Assembly: GCA_033065855.1 (NCBI GenBank)
Contig: JAVXUO010000587.1
Location: 464,444 to 528,443, forward strand
Source of the DNA: Escallonia rubra
Taxonomy: Eukaryota > Streptophyta > Magnoliopsida > Escalloniales > Escalloniaceae
Length of the DNA stretch: 64,000 nucleotides
Direction of reading: 5' to 3'
Part shown: positions 50,301 to 62,599 of the stretch, piece after piece
Layout of the letters: each line of letters starts with the position of its first letter
Position numbering within the stretch: the stretch's first letter is position 1
The notes under the pieces: generated by a model
What the model saw: only the letters and a program-made list of their open reading frames with translations
What the model was told of the DNA's origin: nothing
The model's database searches: none
Made by a program: the position numbers and the translations under genes

Positions 50301-52615
50301 TTAGAAAAAATTATCCAATAGTAATCTGATCAATACGGGACATGCATCCTTAATTAAGCACTGTCTGGGATATAACTCAGAAGTTGAAGCCTCATTTTCC
50401 GAGAAATGAGCAAATCTTCCTATTGATTTGCTATAGTCTTTAGCCCCCAAATTGTATTCACGAGATAGTGAAAATTCTTGTTTGACGCTTTTGTGCATAA
50501 AAAATGCAGGCTCTGAAGGGACAGGGACGCGATTGAGAAGCTATTGAGCATGAGATCAACTGAACCCATAATCGGTATGGACGCTACATTTTCTTGAACT
50601 CATAGCAGCCCAATATGGATGCATCTTGTGATGTCGTGTAATGAACCTCATTCAGCCCTTAAAGTTGGATCGATTAGATTTGAACCCATTCCCTCGAGCC
50701 AATTTTTCCATGCTTAAATCATTCAACATGTGTAACCGAAATGGTAAGTATACGCTATGTTAATTAGATCTAGTTTGGCTAGTAATGAATCTTATGGAAT
50801 CATACTTACGTAGCTTAGGAGGTCCTCTGTATTCTCCCAATTACAAAATAATTGTTCTTTTGACCACTTACAATTTCAAGGAGTAACACTCCAAAGCTGA
50901 ATACATCTGACTTTACTGAGAACTGGCCATGCATTGCATACTCCGGTGCCATATATCCACTGAATTATTAAAAAAAAAAAAAACACTCATTTTAGTTCAC
51001 AGTTTCAATATTACAGCTCAAATTTTCCGCTTGAGAATAAAAGTTAAGTTTACTGGACTATTTGTGTTGCTTTGCTGACATAGAACACAGAAATGAGCTT
51101 CAAGGTAATATTATGTTAGCATATATATACTTACTAGGTTCCGACAATTCTACTTGTGTTGCCTTGGGTCTCATCTAACTCGAACAATCTGGCCATGCAA
51201 AAATCAGCAATTTTAGGGTTCATCTCTTCACCTAACAGAACATTGCTAGCTTTGAGATCGCGATGAATGATTCTAAGTCGAGAATCTTCATGAAGGTATA
51301 GAAGTCCCCGGGCAACGCCTTCTATAATTTTGTACCGCCTATGCCAGTCCAAATATCCACGTATTAATAGATATAACCAAACATAAAGCTTTCTCAAGTC
51401 TCCATAAAGAAACTAATTTTATGCGATCCCGATTCGAGCATTCATTTATTTGGTACCTCTCAAGGAGTAAGAACTAACATTACGAAGAATCATTATGTAG
51501 TGCAAACTTTCGTTTTACGCTATATGTCGCATAACCAACTAGAAATCATGTACACCTAGTTTTCCACTTCATTTTTGGCTTTGACTCGTGAACGATTCAA
51601 GGCGTCTCCTCATACAGCGTCGTAACGCCTTGCGCACGTGCTAGCTCAATTAAAATTTCAAAGAGCACTATAACTCATAGAATGGTGGAGAAGCTAGCGT
51701 TGTATCGTACCAAATAAGAACGTGTCAAGGCTTGCATTAGGCACAAATTTGTAGATAAGAAGTCTTTTTTATCTTTTCCAGACATAAACCAAGGAATCTA
51801 ACCAAATTCCCGTGTTGAAGCTTTGTCACTAACAAGACCTCATTTTTGAATTCAAGTTCACCTTTTTTTGAATCCTTTGACGGTCTCTTTACAACTATCT
51901 CTCGTTCATTTTGAAGCCTAGAGTTCGTCCTTGGTTTAACTTAAAAGACCGGCTTCTGGACATTTCCCTTTTGCGCATGATAATATTCAAGGGCACGACA
52001 ATGTGTGCTCCACATGTGGTTCCCTCGGTGGAGCCAGCATGTATATACGAATATGGGTCTCACATGGGGGTTTAGTGAAGTTTCTGAGGTCAAATCCAAC
52101 CACATGACTCTTTTACGGAGAAATCTTTCAGTGTCCTTTGGTCTTACAGTTAAGTGCTCCGGTTATTAGAAATCTTCCAAACACTCGTGATGTTGACCAC
52201 GTCAGCCGCATATTACCGTAGACCACCCACGGCGGCTCGGTCACGTAAATTCAAAAGTAGATTGGCCAAGCACGTTATGGAATGATAGGTTTCCCAGCAT
52301 GTCAGCCTCATTTGTCGCGTTATTGACGTTCCAACTGGCCTAAACAAAACCATCGTCCATGGAGCTAAGTATGTTATGGTTGGTAAACCTTAACATGCAG
52401 TTATTGTACTCGCGACCGTGCTTCTTTCTTATTAGGACATTCTTGGGTGATGGCTTGACTAGAGTCATTGAGGCAGCTCCCGCAGCTACTTTACAGAGTC
52501 TGATAGCGTAAACTTGGTCCGGTTTCGGCTGATGGAAGCGTTAAAGAAGCAGTCGGAATGAAGGTCGGAGCTGGTGGGAAATTGGCAATGATCAGAAAGT
52601 AGAAAGATAGTAGTA
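50301..52615 (-). pseudogene. Decayed CRK gene
   Basis: Relics of the 43011-47293 gene in order: exon 7 (about 50340-50715, stops and indels), exon 6 (about 50815-50960), exon 5 (51137-51355, open, with [11 protein letters not shown] but DFC instead of DFG and GEE for DEE), exon 4 (about 51708-51920, ending in frame changes). Exons 3 and 2 are missing (a deletion joins exon 4 flank to intron-2-like sequence), and a scrambled exon 1 lies at about 52190-52610 with lost cysteine motifs. The loss of the DFG glycine alone would impair catalysis. Confidence 0.85.
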
Positions 52616-53089
52616 CATAGTCCATACTCGTGTTCTCTATGTGTACTCACATCTTGGGGTATTGAGCTTTAGCAATTAGCTTTGACGGTTTCAGATTTAT
52701 TGGATATGTCCTCTTAGAATTGTAGCATGATGGAAAGTTGCATATCATTTCTCTATTTCTCTACTAAGTGGGAGACAACAGAAATAAAAAGTCGTTTATA
52801 AAAGCATAATTAACGCCACTGAAGGTTTAATAATCTCATATTAAAGAAATATTCATCACCATATTATAAGGTTATGGGCCATAATTAAGAACAATCAAAT
52901 AAAAAAAAACGAGTCACCCTATTGTATTTGAATAATATTGTGACCTAGACATAAACTTGTTATCACTGAAAGCACATAACGGGGACCAGTTTTCTTGACT
53001 TTTGGAACCACCAGATGGAGAAAAGTAACCTGCATGCAGTATGAGTGGAAAATGGTATCTCTTGATTATTTCTGGGAATGCCCACATCA
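52616..53089. other. Former upstream flank of the decayed CRK
   Basis: No gene. The stretch about 52985-53100 (gtggaaaatggtatctctt, atttctgggaa) recurs upstream of the next CRK at about 60190-60300. Confidence 0.5.
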
Positions 53090-54340
53090 TCCTAGTAGAA
53101 CCAGATGAAATTTGAAAGAGATGTACAATTTGCTCAACTACTTGTGCCTCATTGACATGATTGTCAGTAAAAGTTTTAAAAACAACTAGAACGCATTTTA
53201 TGCGGCCATCATATTTGACAAAAGTTGTTACAGAAGAGGCGCTGTAGAACATATGACCCTCACAATGTTCACCTTCATCTGTCCTCTTGCCTGTTCCAAA
53301 AAGGTTCACCTTCATATGTCCTCTTGCCCGTTCCAATGGTAAAAATTGGTCCACACAATTTACGGGACGCTCTGACTAAATTTTCTTGTGATAAGCACTT
53401 TACGATTAAAACCATTGCAAGCAAGATACCACATTTTCTAGAGACAACAGCCAAATCTCTATGAGTCTTAATTACGAATTTTAACTTCTTTCGAGGACAA
53501 ATGCCTAAGCTTTAGAAACCTGGCCAAGGAGAAGTCGTGGAAGGCTGAAAGCGATGTCCCCAACTTTTCCAAGACTCCATTATTCCATGAATGAATGGTC
53601 CATACTGTAGCTGTAAGCCTAACCTCCTGTAACAGCTTTGTTATTCTTGTTGAAACAGCGTAAACATGAAATCTGCGTGGAAGCCTGCAGCGCCGGCGTA
53701 GCCTGCGTGGTGCCCCGTGCAATAAGCAGGTGAAATTCGAATGAAATGCCAAATTTGCTCAACTACATGTACCTCAATGACAAGATAAAAGGTAACCGCA
53801 ACTACTACCACATTATTACAATTGATGTCCACATGGACTAGGATGTCACTCCACTGTGATTGAAAATGTCGCTAATTATATCTTAATGACAAAAGATTAT
53901 TGCTAAAAATCTTAGAAACAACGACAAAACATTTTAAGTATCAACCGTTTATCACTAAAACTGTTACAATAGAGCTGATGATCCCATACCGTCCACATTT
54001 CTGCCATCGTGGCCATTCCAATGGTACAAAATGGGTCGACCCAACTTTTACGGAACGCTTCTGACCACATTTTCTTGTCGTAGTTTTTCTCTTATAAGCA
54101 ATTCTTACTATCACATGTCGGCCTCTGATGTGTTGGAAGAACTCTATGGCTAAACCCTTGCTAACAAGATAAACATTTTCTAGAGGCAACAGCTAAATCT
54201 CTATGAATATTAATTACGAATTTTAGCTTTTCAAGGACAAGTGCCAAACTTTGGAAATCTGGCTAAGGAAGTCGTTGAAGGCTGACGTTGCATGTGTGAT
54301 GTCATGCCAATGAATGCTAATTTTTTTACGAACTCTCTAA
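53090..54340. repeat. Two extra copies of CRK intron-1 sequence
   Basis: About 53690-54340 matches intron 1 of the intact CRK (about 45715-46430): shared gtgccccgtgcattaa-like start, gaatgaaatgccaaattt, and the ctt(t)acggaac...ccacattttcttg block. About 53090-53640 is a more diverged third copy. Copia insertion at 54341 separates the nearer copy from its exon 1 (59230-60072). Confidence 0.75.
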
Positions 54341-54551
54341 TGTTGCAAATTGCTCTTACTGAAGAACTAAGAGAACTCTCTTGTTATTTGATAATTGACA
54401 AATAGAACTCAGGATTTACATTTATAGACTTCAAAATTAAACTAACAGCCTAAATAAAAGCAACAGACTCCCAAAATAAAGCAACATCCCACAAAAATAG
54501 CAACCACATGCCACATGATTATCTACTTCCTGTAGACCAAGTCTAATGTGA

Positions 54552-57500
54552 TTACTCCAAACTGTCCTCCTCATTAGTAGCCTTTGGTTGGTGATGAACC
54601 TTAACACTTCCCCTCAGCGCCAACCTTTTGCACGTTACTCCTAATAAATCTCTAAATTTTGAGAATTTATTACAGTAGAGAGCTTTGGTCAGTACATATG
54701 CTACTTGATCATCTGTCCGAATTGGCATCAATCTGATATCTTCCTTGAGAACTTTCTCCCTTATAAAATGATGTTGTACCTCAACATGTTTTGTCCTGGC
54801 ATGGAACACAGGATTCTCTGCAAGTTTGATTGCACTTTCACTATCACAATGTAAGGTGATTGGACAATCCACGGGTTGATGAAGCTCTTTAAATAACATG
54901 GCTAACCATGTGCTTTCTTGTGCCGCCATTGCTGCTGCTCGATATTCAGCTTTTGTGGTTGACAAAGACACAGTTGGTTGTCTTTTACTGCACCATGAGA
55001 TGGCTCCCGATCCGAGATTAAAACAATAACCTGTTGTTGACCTTCTTGTTGATTTATCCCCTGCATAATCAGCATCACAAAATCCATTAATTTTGTAACC
55101 TCATCTTCTATACATGATACCAAAATCAATAGTTCCTTGTAGATACTTTAGTATTCGTCGAGCAGCTTCAAGATGAGGCTTCTTAGAAGCTTGCATAAAT
55201 CTGCTTACCATACCAATTGCCTGAGCAATATCAGGCCTAGTTAGTGTCAAATATATCAAACTCCCAATCAATTGTCTGTACTTAGTTGGATCTTTGATGT
55301 CTTCCCCTTCATCCATGTGAAGATTAGCATTAACTTCCATTGGAGTTTCAATAACATTGCTTCCAAACATCCCAAAACGAACAAGTAGATCCTTTGCATA
55401 TTTCTGTTGACACATAAATATGCCTTCTTCATTTTGCTCAAGTTCAAGCCCAAGAAAATGATGTAGCTCTCCTAGCTTTTTCATATGAAATCGTACTCCA
55501 AGATTGACTTGAACTCTGTCAATTTCTTCACTATCATCACTTGTTATAATCAGATCATCAACATAAATTAAAATGACAGAAATTTTCCCATTTGTGAGTT
55601 TCACAAACAGGCTAGAATCTGCAGCAGTCATTGAGTAGCCAATTGCTTGAACAAATTCTGCAATTTTTCCAAAACAAGCTCTTGGAGCTTGTTTCAACCC
55701 GTAAAGTGCTTTCCGCAATCTGCATACATAGTGCGAATGTGTCGTGCTCTCAAAACCTTTGGGTTGTTCCATAAAGATTTCCCGATCAACTTCACCATGC
55801 AAAAAATGCCTTTTTTACATCCATTTGCCACAACCTCCATTTTAAACAAGCGGCAAGAGCAACAAAGGTTGGTTCAGCGGTCTCCAGGATCCCAATCCAG
55901 GTTTCTCACCTGGGTTCGAATCCTGCCCGCCGCACTTGTTGGTGGCAAACTTACGTCCTCGCCCTGCTTGTGCTCCACACACGAGTCCTTGTGCGCTTCG
56001 GCCCCGACATAGGTACAGGAATCGGGGGCTCAGATGTATGTGGCGGCCTTGTAGGTCCCCGAGGCGCAATACTCCCTGCCGGTTGGATTAGAGCCTTACG
56101 GTCCAGCCTTTTGTTGCACCAAAAAAGGCAAGAGCAATAAGAACTCGAACTGTTGTAATTTTAGCCACAGGACTAAAAGTATCATCATAATCATGCCCGT
56201 ATTGCTGAGAAAAACCTCGCGCTACAAGTCGCGCCTTGTACCTTTCTATGTCACCATTCGCCTTCGTCTTAATCTTGTATACCCATTTACAAGAAATGGT
56301 CTTCACATCAGATGGTCGTGGCACAAGATCCCATGTCTCATTTTGTTGCAAAGCCTTGATTTCTTCAATCATTGCTTCTCTCCAATTGATGTTGCCTTGT
56401 GCATCTTCAAAAGAAATTGGCTCATCTTTTGTTGTTGCTGTGAATGCAGCTGCAACACTCAAATTTGCATACCTTAGATTCGGTTTTGAAATGCGTTTAG
56501 ATCGTCGTGGTCCTTCACTAACACCTTCCACATCAGATGTATTGTCCTGAGGACCTCCTGATGATATGACCATCTCTTCTTCGCCATGACTACTTGTATC
56601 TTCATGAGTAGATATTGGCTATGTCAGAGCACTTGCTTTCTCTAGCATCTCCATCTCGACTTGCCTATTTTCTGGTACAATTGCTTGATCAGATGGCCAC
56701 CACGAAGATGATTCATCGAACACTACATTTCTTGAAATGTGTACGCGTCCCGTGTTGGGATCAATGCATCTCCATCCCTTTCTCTCGGAGTCATATCCAG
56801 TGAATACGCATCTAATGGCTTTCTTGTCAAATTTACTACGTAAATGATCAGGTACAAATACATAGCAAACAGACCCAAAAACCCGAAAATGGTTTACACT
56901 AGGTGTATGACCAAACAATTTTTCAAAAGGCGACACGAAACCAAGTCTTGGTTGGGGTAACCTATTTGTGATGTATATGGCAGTACTCATGCATTCTGCC
57001 CAGAATCTTGTTGGAACATTTTTGGCATGCATCATACTCCTTGCTGCCTCGGCAAGGTGTCGATTCTTCCTTTCAGCTATCCCGTTTTGTTGAGGTGTGT
57101 TCGGACAAGTGAATTGCCTTGAGATCCCTTGCTCTTGAGTATACGTTGAAAACTCAAGAGAAGAGTACTCACCACCATTGTTGGACCTCAAACATTTTGT
57201 TTTACACTTAAGACTAGCTTCTACTTGATTATGGAATTCTACAAACTTTTTGAACACTTCAGACTTTTCTCTAATAAAATAGGCCCACACATATCTAGAA
57301 AAATCATCAATGAAAGTTACCATGTACTTTTTGCCTCCATAAGATTTTGTTTTGCCTTTGCCAAACACATCTGAATGTACCAGTTCTAGCGGCATTTTCG
57401 CTTGAAACTTTGACTCAGCATATGGAAATTGTTGGGCTTTGCCATATTGACAACCTGAACATACAACATCATATCGTACTTCCAGTTGAGGAAGCCCTCT

Positions 57501-58871
57501 CACCAGCTGTCTTTGCATCATTACCTTGAGTTTTGTGAAGCCAACATGAGCAAGCCTCGTGTGCCATAGATCAGTTGTTTCATGCTTCCTTGTTCTGTCA
57601 ACGTATGCTTCTTGAGCTGTCATAACATAGACAGATTCAAGCCTTCTTCCCTGCATGTAAGGTTCCCCTGAAATTTCTATAGATTCATATACTTTTACAT
57701 CATCAGACCCAAACACAACATAACCACCATATTTGGTTAGTTGAGACACTGAAAGCAAATTTTTCTTCATATCTGGAACATGATATACGTTTTCAAGCAC
57801 AAGATCTTTTTGAGTTGATGCTGGTGTACAGGATACATTACCGACACGAGCAATGGAGAGTTTGGCATTATTTCCAATGACCACACTCCTTTTCCCTTTG
57901 TAGTTAGTCTTGCAAACAAATTTCCTTTCATCACCTGTCATGTGATTGGAGCAGCCGGAGTCGATAATCCATTCTTTGGAGTGGATTCAATTATTCAGTC
58001 TGCTTGCTTCTGCCGAGCTAGTAATGTCGTCTTCATCAACCGCTGTGAAAACAACATCATTTCTAGCAAATTGGCCACCCTTACCACAATTGTAGCAGGT
58101 CACTTTGGTTTTGAAGTTGGATTCTTGCTTTTCTGATTCTCGACCATTTGAAGCTTCCCCTGTTGGGAGACTTCCTTGGCTTTGCTTATTCTTGTTTCTG
58201 GACTTATTCCCTCGTCCCACAAAGAGTGCTTCTTCATTATCTTTGACAGATAGGCCCGCCATTTGCTTTGCCAAACTCTCCTGATTTGCTAGAAGACTTT
58301 CTAGCTCAAGTAAAGATGGTTGACTAGGCCACCCTTGAATAGCAGTAATAAAACCACTATATTCTGGCTTTAATCCGCGGATAATAATCCGCCGTTGCCT
58401 TGCATATGAGATTCTTGATTCCTCGTTGAGTTGAGAAATCTCTTGACAAATCATTTTAACTCTCATAAAGTAATCTGAGATAGTCATAGTACCTTGGCTT
58501 AATGACCCGATCTCATTTTCCAGCATTTGTAGTAAAGTTCCATTCTTTTTCAACAAAGTGGCAAAAGCATCCCATGCCTCTTTAGGAGATTTTGCATCAC
58601 GGATGTGATCAAGCAGATCCTTTTGTGTGGAAGCCTTCAGTACAAACAAGGCTTTTCCAGCTTTAATTTTCCATTTTCTCAGTACCTCGGCAGATTCTGA
58701 AGCAGCATTTGGTGGAGTTGTATCAGCTCCGTTGACGACATCCCACAAATCTTGCCCTTGGAGATACGACTCTAGGCATGACTTCCAATCATTGTAGTTG
58801 GTATGAGTCAACTTCTTAATTCCACCAACAGAGTTAGCAAACTCCATGACAGCAAAGTACTCTTTGATCAA
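54552..58871 (-). pseudogene. Copia gag-pol, disabled
   Basis: Gag runs 58871-57987 (GIKKLTHTNYNDWKSCLESY, zinc knuckle CYNCGKGGQFARND with its last His/Cys lost). A frameshift near 57950 leads to protease (DSGCSNHMTGDERK) and integrase (LRSNNGGEYSS, NGIAERKNRH) to 56619, where a single in-frame stop follows ASALT. RT begins at 56573 (WREAMIEEIKALQQNETWDL) and is split by the SINE at 55863-56126. It resumes at 55802 with LIYVDDLIIT, then shifts frame near 55115 into RNase H, which reads [10 protein letters not shown] where STTEAEY-type is usual, so a catalytic acid is lost. Multiple independent lesions: not autonomous. Confidence 0.92.
55863..56126 (+). mobile_element. tRNA-derived SINE inserted in Copia reverse transcriptase
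   Basis: A 264-bp insert is flanked by an exact 11-bp duplication (ggcaagagcaa, 55852-55862 and 56127-56137). Its head has Pol III promoter elements: box A-like ggttggttcagcggt and box B ggttcgaatcctgcc about 35 bp later. The body is GC-richer than the host element and the tail ends ttgttgcaccaaaaaa. On either side the Copia RT reading resumes (VRVLIALA / ALAACLKW), confirming the boundaries. Orientation is opposite to the Copia. Family unnamed. Confidence 0.88.
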
Positions 58872-59229
58872 ACACTCTCTATTTTAGTAAGGGGATTACT
58901 TGAACCTGGCTCTGATACCATAATGTTGCAAATTGCTCTTACTGAAGAACTAAGAGAACTCTCTTGTTATTTGATAATTGACAAATAGAACTCAGGACTT
59001 ACATTTATAGACTTCAAATTAAACTAACTGCCTAAATAAAAGCAACAAACTCCAAAAATAAAGCAACATCCCACAGAAATAGCAACCACCTGCCACATGA
59101 TTATCTACTTCCTGTAGACCAGGTCTAATGTGATTACTCCAAACTATCCTCCTCGTTAGTAGCCTTTGGTTGGTGATGAACCTTAACATCTACATCATAT
59201 TACTTTTATCACCATTGTAAACATGAAAA

Positions 59230-60072
59230 TCAAACGGCACGCAGCGTATTAGAGGTATTGTTTGACAGCGGAGGAGGAGACTGCATCTGCGGTGGAGCTG
59301 GCATACCGCTTGGCGGCAGCAGCAGCGGTCCATCACCCGGAGTTTGATAGTACTCGTACAACTCGTACTGCAGTTGACAGCTATACCTTACAGAAATAAC
59401 ACCAATACTCCCACTACAATTGTTGGTCATGTCAATCCTAGCCATATCCAAACACCTCCGACAATCCGGCTCTGAAACGTCCGGGATGCACTGTGCCAGC
59501 CCATAAATGTTCTGAAAGATGGTGTAGTTGGCCTCGTCAACCGCGTACTTCCGTGGAGCCGCCGCCGCTCGGTCACGCAAACTGAACAACAGATTGCCCA
59601 GCAAGTCATTGAACTGGGCCGTATTCCCCGCACTATTCCCGTTGCAACGGCGGAAAATGAAATAATCTTCCATCGAGTTAAGTATGTTATGGTTCGAAAA
59701 ACTTAACCTGCATTCATCGTAACCGCCAATGGCTTCCTTCTGATTAGGACACGCTAGGGTGATGGCTAGAATTAAGTCACTGAGGCAGCTGCGGCAGCTG
59801 GTGACCGTCTGACCGCCTCTGCAGAGTCCGATAGCATAAATTTGGTCCTCTTTTTGGCCGATGGAAGAATGTAAGAAGCCGTCCGAGTTGAGGTCAGAGC
59901 TGGTTGGGATGGAGGAAAGGAGGTCTTTCAGGTTTGCTGCGTAGGTGCTGTTGGTGGTGTAGACGCCACTAGTTGAACAGCGGTAGTATGCCAAAGTTGG
60001 CTGGGAAGTGGAGAGACTCACCAGGAAATTGAGAATGAACAGAAACCAGAGAGAGAGCCTTGGATAGTCCAT
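59230..60072 (-). CDS. Secreted-type DUF26 protein (CRK exon 1 with lost splice donor)
   Basis: The frame encodes 280 aa: signal peptide ([20 protein letters not shown]), two DUF26 domains (CRGGQTVTSCRSC and CIPDVSEPDCRRC, both intact), a Pro-rich linker and a short end SNTLRAV*. In the paralogue at 46477 the exon stops at CCT G|GTACGC; here the same place reads CCT CTA ATACGC, so the GT donor is gone and translation runs nine codons into the former intron. No kinase exons remain in reach: the intron is filled by the Copia (54341-59188) and only the decayed kinase at 50-52 kb lies beyond. The result would be a secreted protein of the cysteine-rich repeat secretory type acting in the apoplast. 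No frame damage is seen. Whether it is expressed is unknown; it could also be a pseudogene in early decay. Confidence 0.65.
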   Translation of the reverse strand: MDYPRLSLWFLFILNFLVSLSTSQPTLAYYRCSTSGVYTTNSTYAANLKDLLSSIPTSSDLNSDGFLHSSIGQKEDQIYAIGLCRGGQTVTSCRSCLSDLILAITLACPNQKEAIGGYDECRLSFSNHNILNSMEDYFIFRRCNGNSAGNTAQFNDLLGNLLFSLRDRAAAAPRKYAVDEANYTIFQNIYGLAQCIPDVSEPDCRRCLDMARIDMTNNCSGSIGVISVRYSCQLQYELYEYYQTPGDGPLLLPPSGMPAPPQMQSPPPLSNNTSNTLRAV

Positions 60073-61300
60073 TCTCTTGTTCTCTCTGTGTACTCACACG
60101 TTGAGGTTTTAAGCAATTAGTTGAGGGTTTCCGATCTATTGGAATTGTCCTCTTTGAATGGAAAGTTCCATTCTATTCAAATAATATTGTGAAATTGGGA
60201 CCCGTTTTCTTGACCTTAAGGTTCATGGGTGTCCGAGAAAAGTAAGAGTGGAAAATGGTATCTCTTTGATTATTTCTGGGAATTGCCCACATCATACTGC
60301 TACAACTTGCCTTTTAACTTCTAGACGCGGGAATGAAGATTGATTAAGAGGCGAGTGGGTAAGGGCAAGCCACAAGCAAGGGTGAGTCCCACGGTTGACC
60401 GTAACCTTTTTTTTTGCCACCAACCCTCCACCACGCCCGCCACCAACCACCATCCACTGCCACCACTCGCCATAACCACCCAACACCACCACTCAACCAC
60501 CCGACATCACCACTACCCAAACCCATTGACGAACTGAATGCCACAATGTCACTGTCGATGACAGATCCACTCCGAAGCGCAGATCCACCGCGATTCGTTG
60601 TAGATCTAGCAAATCTGGAGAGGGATCTGTTGAAGAGAGAGAAATGACATTTGGTACGGTGATGTTGGGTTTTAGGGTTAATACTATGTCGCTGTGGCGA
60701 CGGTGGGGCAACAGTAGTGATGGTGGGTGGAGCAGATATTACGACGGTGGGTGGAGCAGATCTGTGATGGTGAGGCTGCGACGGTGGGCAGATCTTTGGT
60801 ACGATGGCGATAGTTAAGCAGGTGACCGTAGTGGCGTTGGATGGAGCAGATCTGCAAAGGTGGAATAGATTTGTGAAAGTGGGATAGAATTGTCGGTGCA
60901 GTGGCGGCTGTGGGGCAGGGATGGCGGCAGTGGTGGGGTGGCGGCGTTGGTCTCGATTTTAGGGTTATCGACAGCGGTCGTTGGCAGCAGTGCGGTGACG
61001 ACGAGGATGAGGGGGTCTAAAGGTGGGATATATAATAAATTAAAAACCAAAACTGAAAATCGAAAACTCCAAAATGGAGTTTTCAAAAACAACCCAATAT
61101 AAAAAACTGGTTTATAAAACTGAAGGGAAAAAAATAAAAATGTAAACCAAATGTCGATATTTTTTTCAGTTTCTAAAATTGGACAAAAAAACTAAAAAAT
61201 ATATGATTTCAAACACTACCTTATTCAACTGTAAAACTTACATATCCGCCTATAAATATCTGGATAAGCAATACACATTATCTAAGAGTGGTATCTCCCG
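60073..61300. repeat. CRK upstream flank, then low-complexity repeat DNA
   Basis: About 60190-60300 is shared with 52985-53100, and about 60330-60415 with 19815-19900. From 60415 a CA/CCACC-rich tract and then a degenerate G-rich repeat (ggtgggtggagcagat, about 60715-60860) extend to about 60950. An AT-rich end with caaaactgaaaatc-like runs reaches about 61215. Several frames here (Pro/His/Gly-rich) are artefacts of composition. Probably one decayed non-autonomous element. Confidence 0.5.
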
Positions 61301-62029
61301 AAATTCCTTCTCCCTTGCCTCCTCCAGATGCAGTAGCCTCACTGTAAAATGAACATCCATTCAAAGTGGAAAAAGAAGCGCCAACAGTAAGTATATATTA
61401 CACGTCCAATCAAAGTGAAATATGAATAAGACAAGCACATAGTGATGTCAATGGGCCGGACTTGGACCGGCCCAGCGGGAATGCTGAGAAAACGGGCCGG
61501 GGGCCGGGCCGAAGGGGTGGGGAACTGGGCCGGGCTAGAGGACAATTAGTTCCAAAGTTTAGTAGTATTTTTCGATGTCACTAACTATACCTCATTGCTC
61601 ATATTTATATGAGGAGTTGTAGCACCACTTGCTAGCAAAATTCTTTCCTTATGATAATGGACTAAATTGGACCAATTCAAAGCCTACTAACCATTTAAAA
61701 AAAGTTAAAATATTGGACCAATTCAAATCCTACTAACCATTTAAAAAAAGTTAAAATATATATGCAACATCTATTAATTTATTATGTTATGAAACAAAGA
61801 ATCAAACACAAATAATGGTTGAGCTGATGCCACGATGCAAAATCAAAGATTCGATTTTTGGACTTTTTTTTTTTTGCGACTCCACCACATCCTTGCGCTT
61901 GGGCGGTCAAGGTTCCCGCCTTTTTGAAAGGGCTGCGCCTAGCCCTAGGGGAGGCGCACTTTTTGCACCTTGTGCCTAGGCACGCGCCTTTAATAACCCT
62001 AGATGTGTAATGTATTGAAAATTTTACAT
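61301..62029. other. Intergenic; simple and GC-rich repeats
   Basis: A purine-rich gggccggg tract sits at about 61450-61540. A direct pair (ccaattcaaa...ccatttaaaaaaagttaaaat) lies at about 61670-61760. A c/g-rich element (tgcgcttgggcggtcaaggt, aggcgcactttttgcacctt) spans about 61875-62000 and resembles a dispersed plant repeat. No gene. Confidence 0.45.
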
Positions 62030-62315
62030 TCTTAGTCGAACTTGATTTGTCACTAATAAATTCAGTCATTTCACCTGCACACTCAAATGTCTCGGTCCCC
62101 TTGCCCAAATTTTTTTGTGAACTTTTTGACAAATTATAATATTTGTCAACAAAAATATGCATTTCTTGATGTTTCTTGATGGAGAAACGCATTCGCCAAG
62201 AAAACATAGACTAATGCTGACAAACTTTAGATTTGTCAACGTTCTTCTACCTTTGTTGACGAACTTAGCTCTATCGAGAAAGAATATGTCGCCAAATGTT
62301 AACTTTCTTGTAGTG
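62030..62315. mobile_element. CACTA transposon end
   Basis: tttcttgtagtg at 62304-62315 is the reverse complement of the canonical CACTACAAGAAA terminus. The preceding about 280 bp has repeated subterminal-like motifs (tttgtcaac, gttgacgaac, gccaaatg). I find no partner terminus in the window, so only one end is supported and the left limit is approximate. Confidence 0.55.
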
Positions 62316-62599
62316 TAAAATTATGGCCTTTCTCAAGCCAAACTGCAGCCATACACGTATAAAGTCTTACGGTAATAATTTTTGCCAATTCAACCTCAGG
62401 CCGATCTTCTATATCATAAATCCAAGCATGGGTTTCCTTATAGTAGATCTCCTTTGAGAATTCATCGTATCTCTCTTACTCTGTTGTGGTTCCTCGTATC
62501 TTGAGGTCTTGTCGCTTAGCTCGAACTAGTTTGAAATTCCATCCTCTTGAATTTGATTCCTTGATAAAAATGGAGGCCTTCTAAGGCTAATTTCACAAA

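Larger units (their letters stand above)
54341..59188 (-). mobile_element. Older Ty1/Copia element in CRK intron
   Basis: LTRs 54341-54606 and 58924-59188 (tgttgcaaattg...ccttaaca) differ at about nine positions plus one indel in 265 bp by my count. The primer-binding site tggtatcagagcc follows the right LTR on the minus strand and a polypurine tract (gaggggaag) precedes the left. Target duplication tctaa/tctac; the unoccupied paralogous intron (near 46420) reads tctctacatcat, so tctac was the original. The coding region carries a frameshift, a stop and a SINE. It sits about 40 bp from the end of CRK exon 1 at 59230. Confidence 0.92.

Noticed and set aside
60292..60711. Several Gly/Val/Pro/His-rich frames on both strands
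   Set aside because: Low-complexity CCACC/GGTGG sequence gives open frames on every strand.
61875..62000. Possible tRNA-like or SINE head in the c/g-rich stretch
   Set aside because: No convincing box A/box B pair or target duplication could be found.
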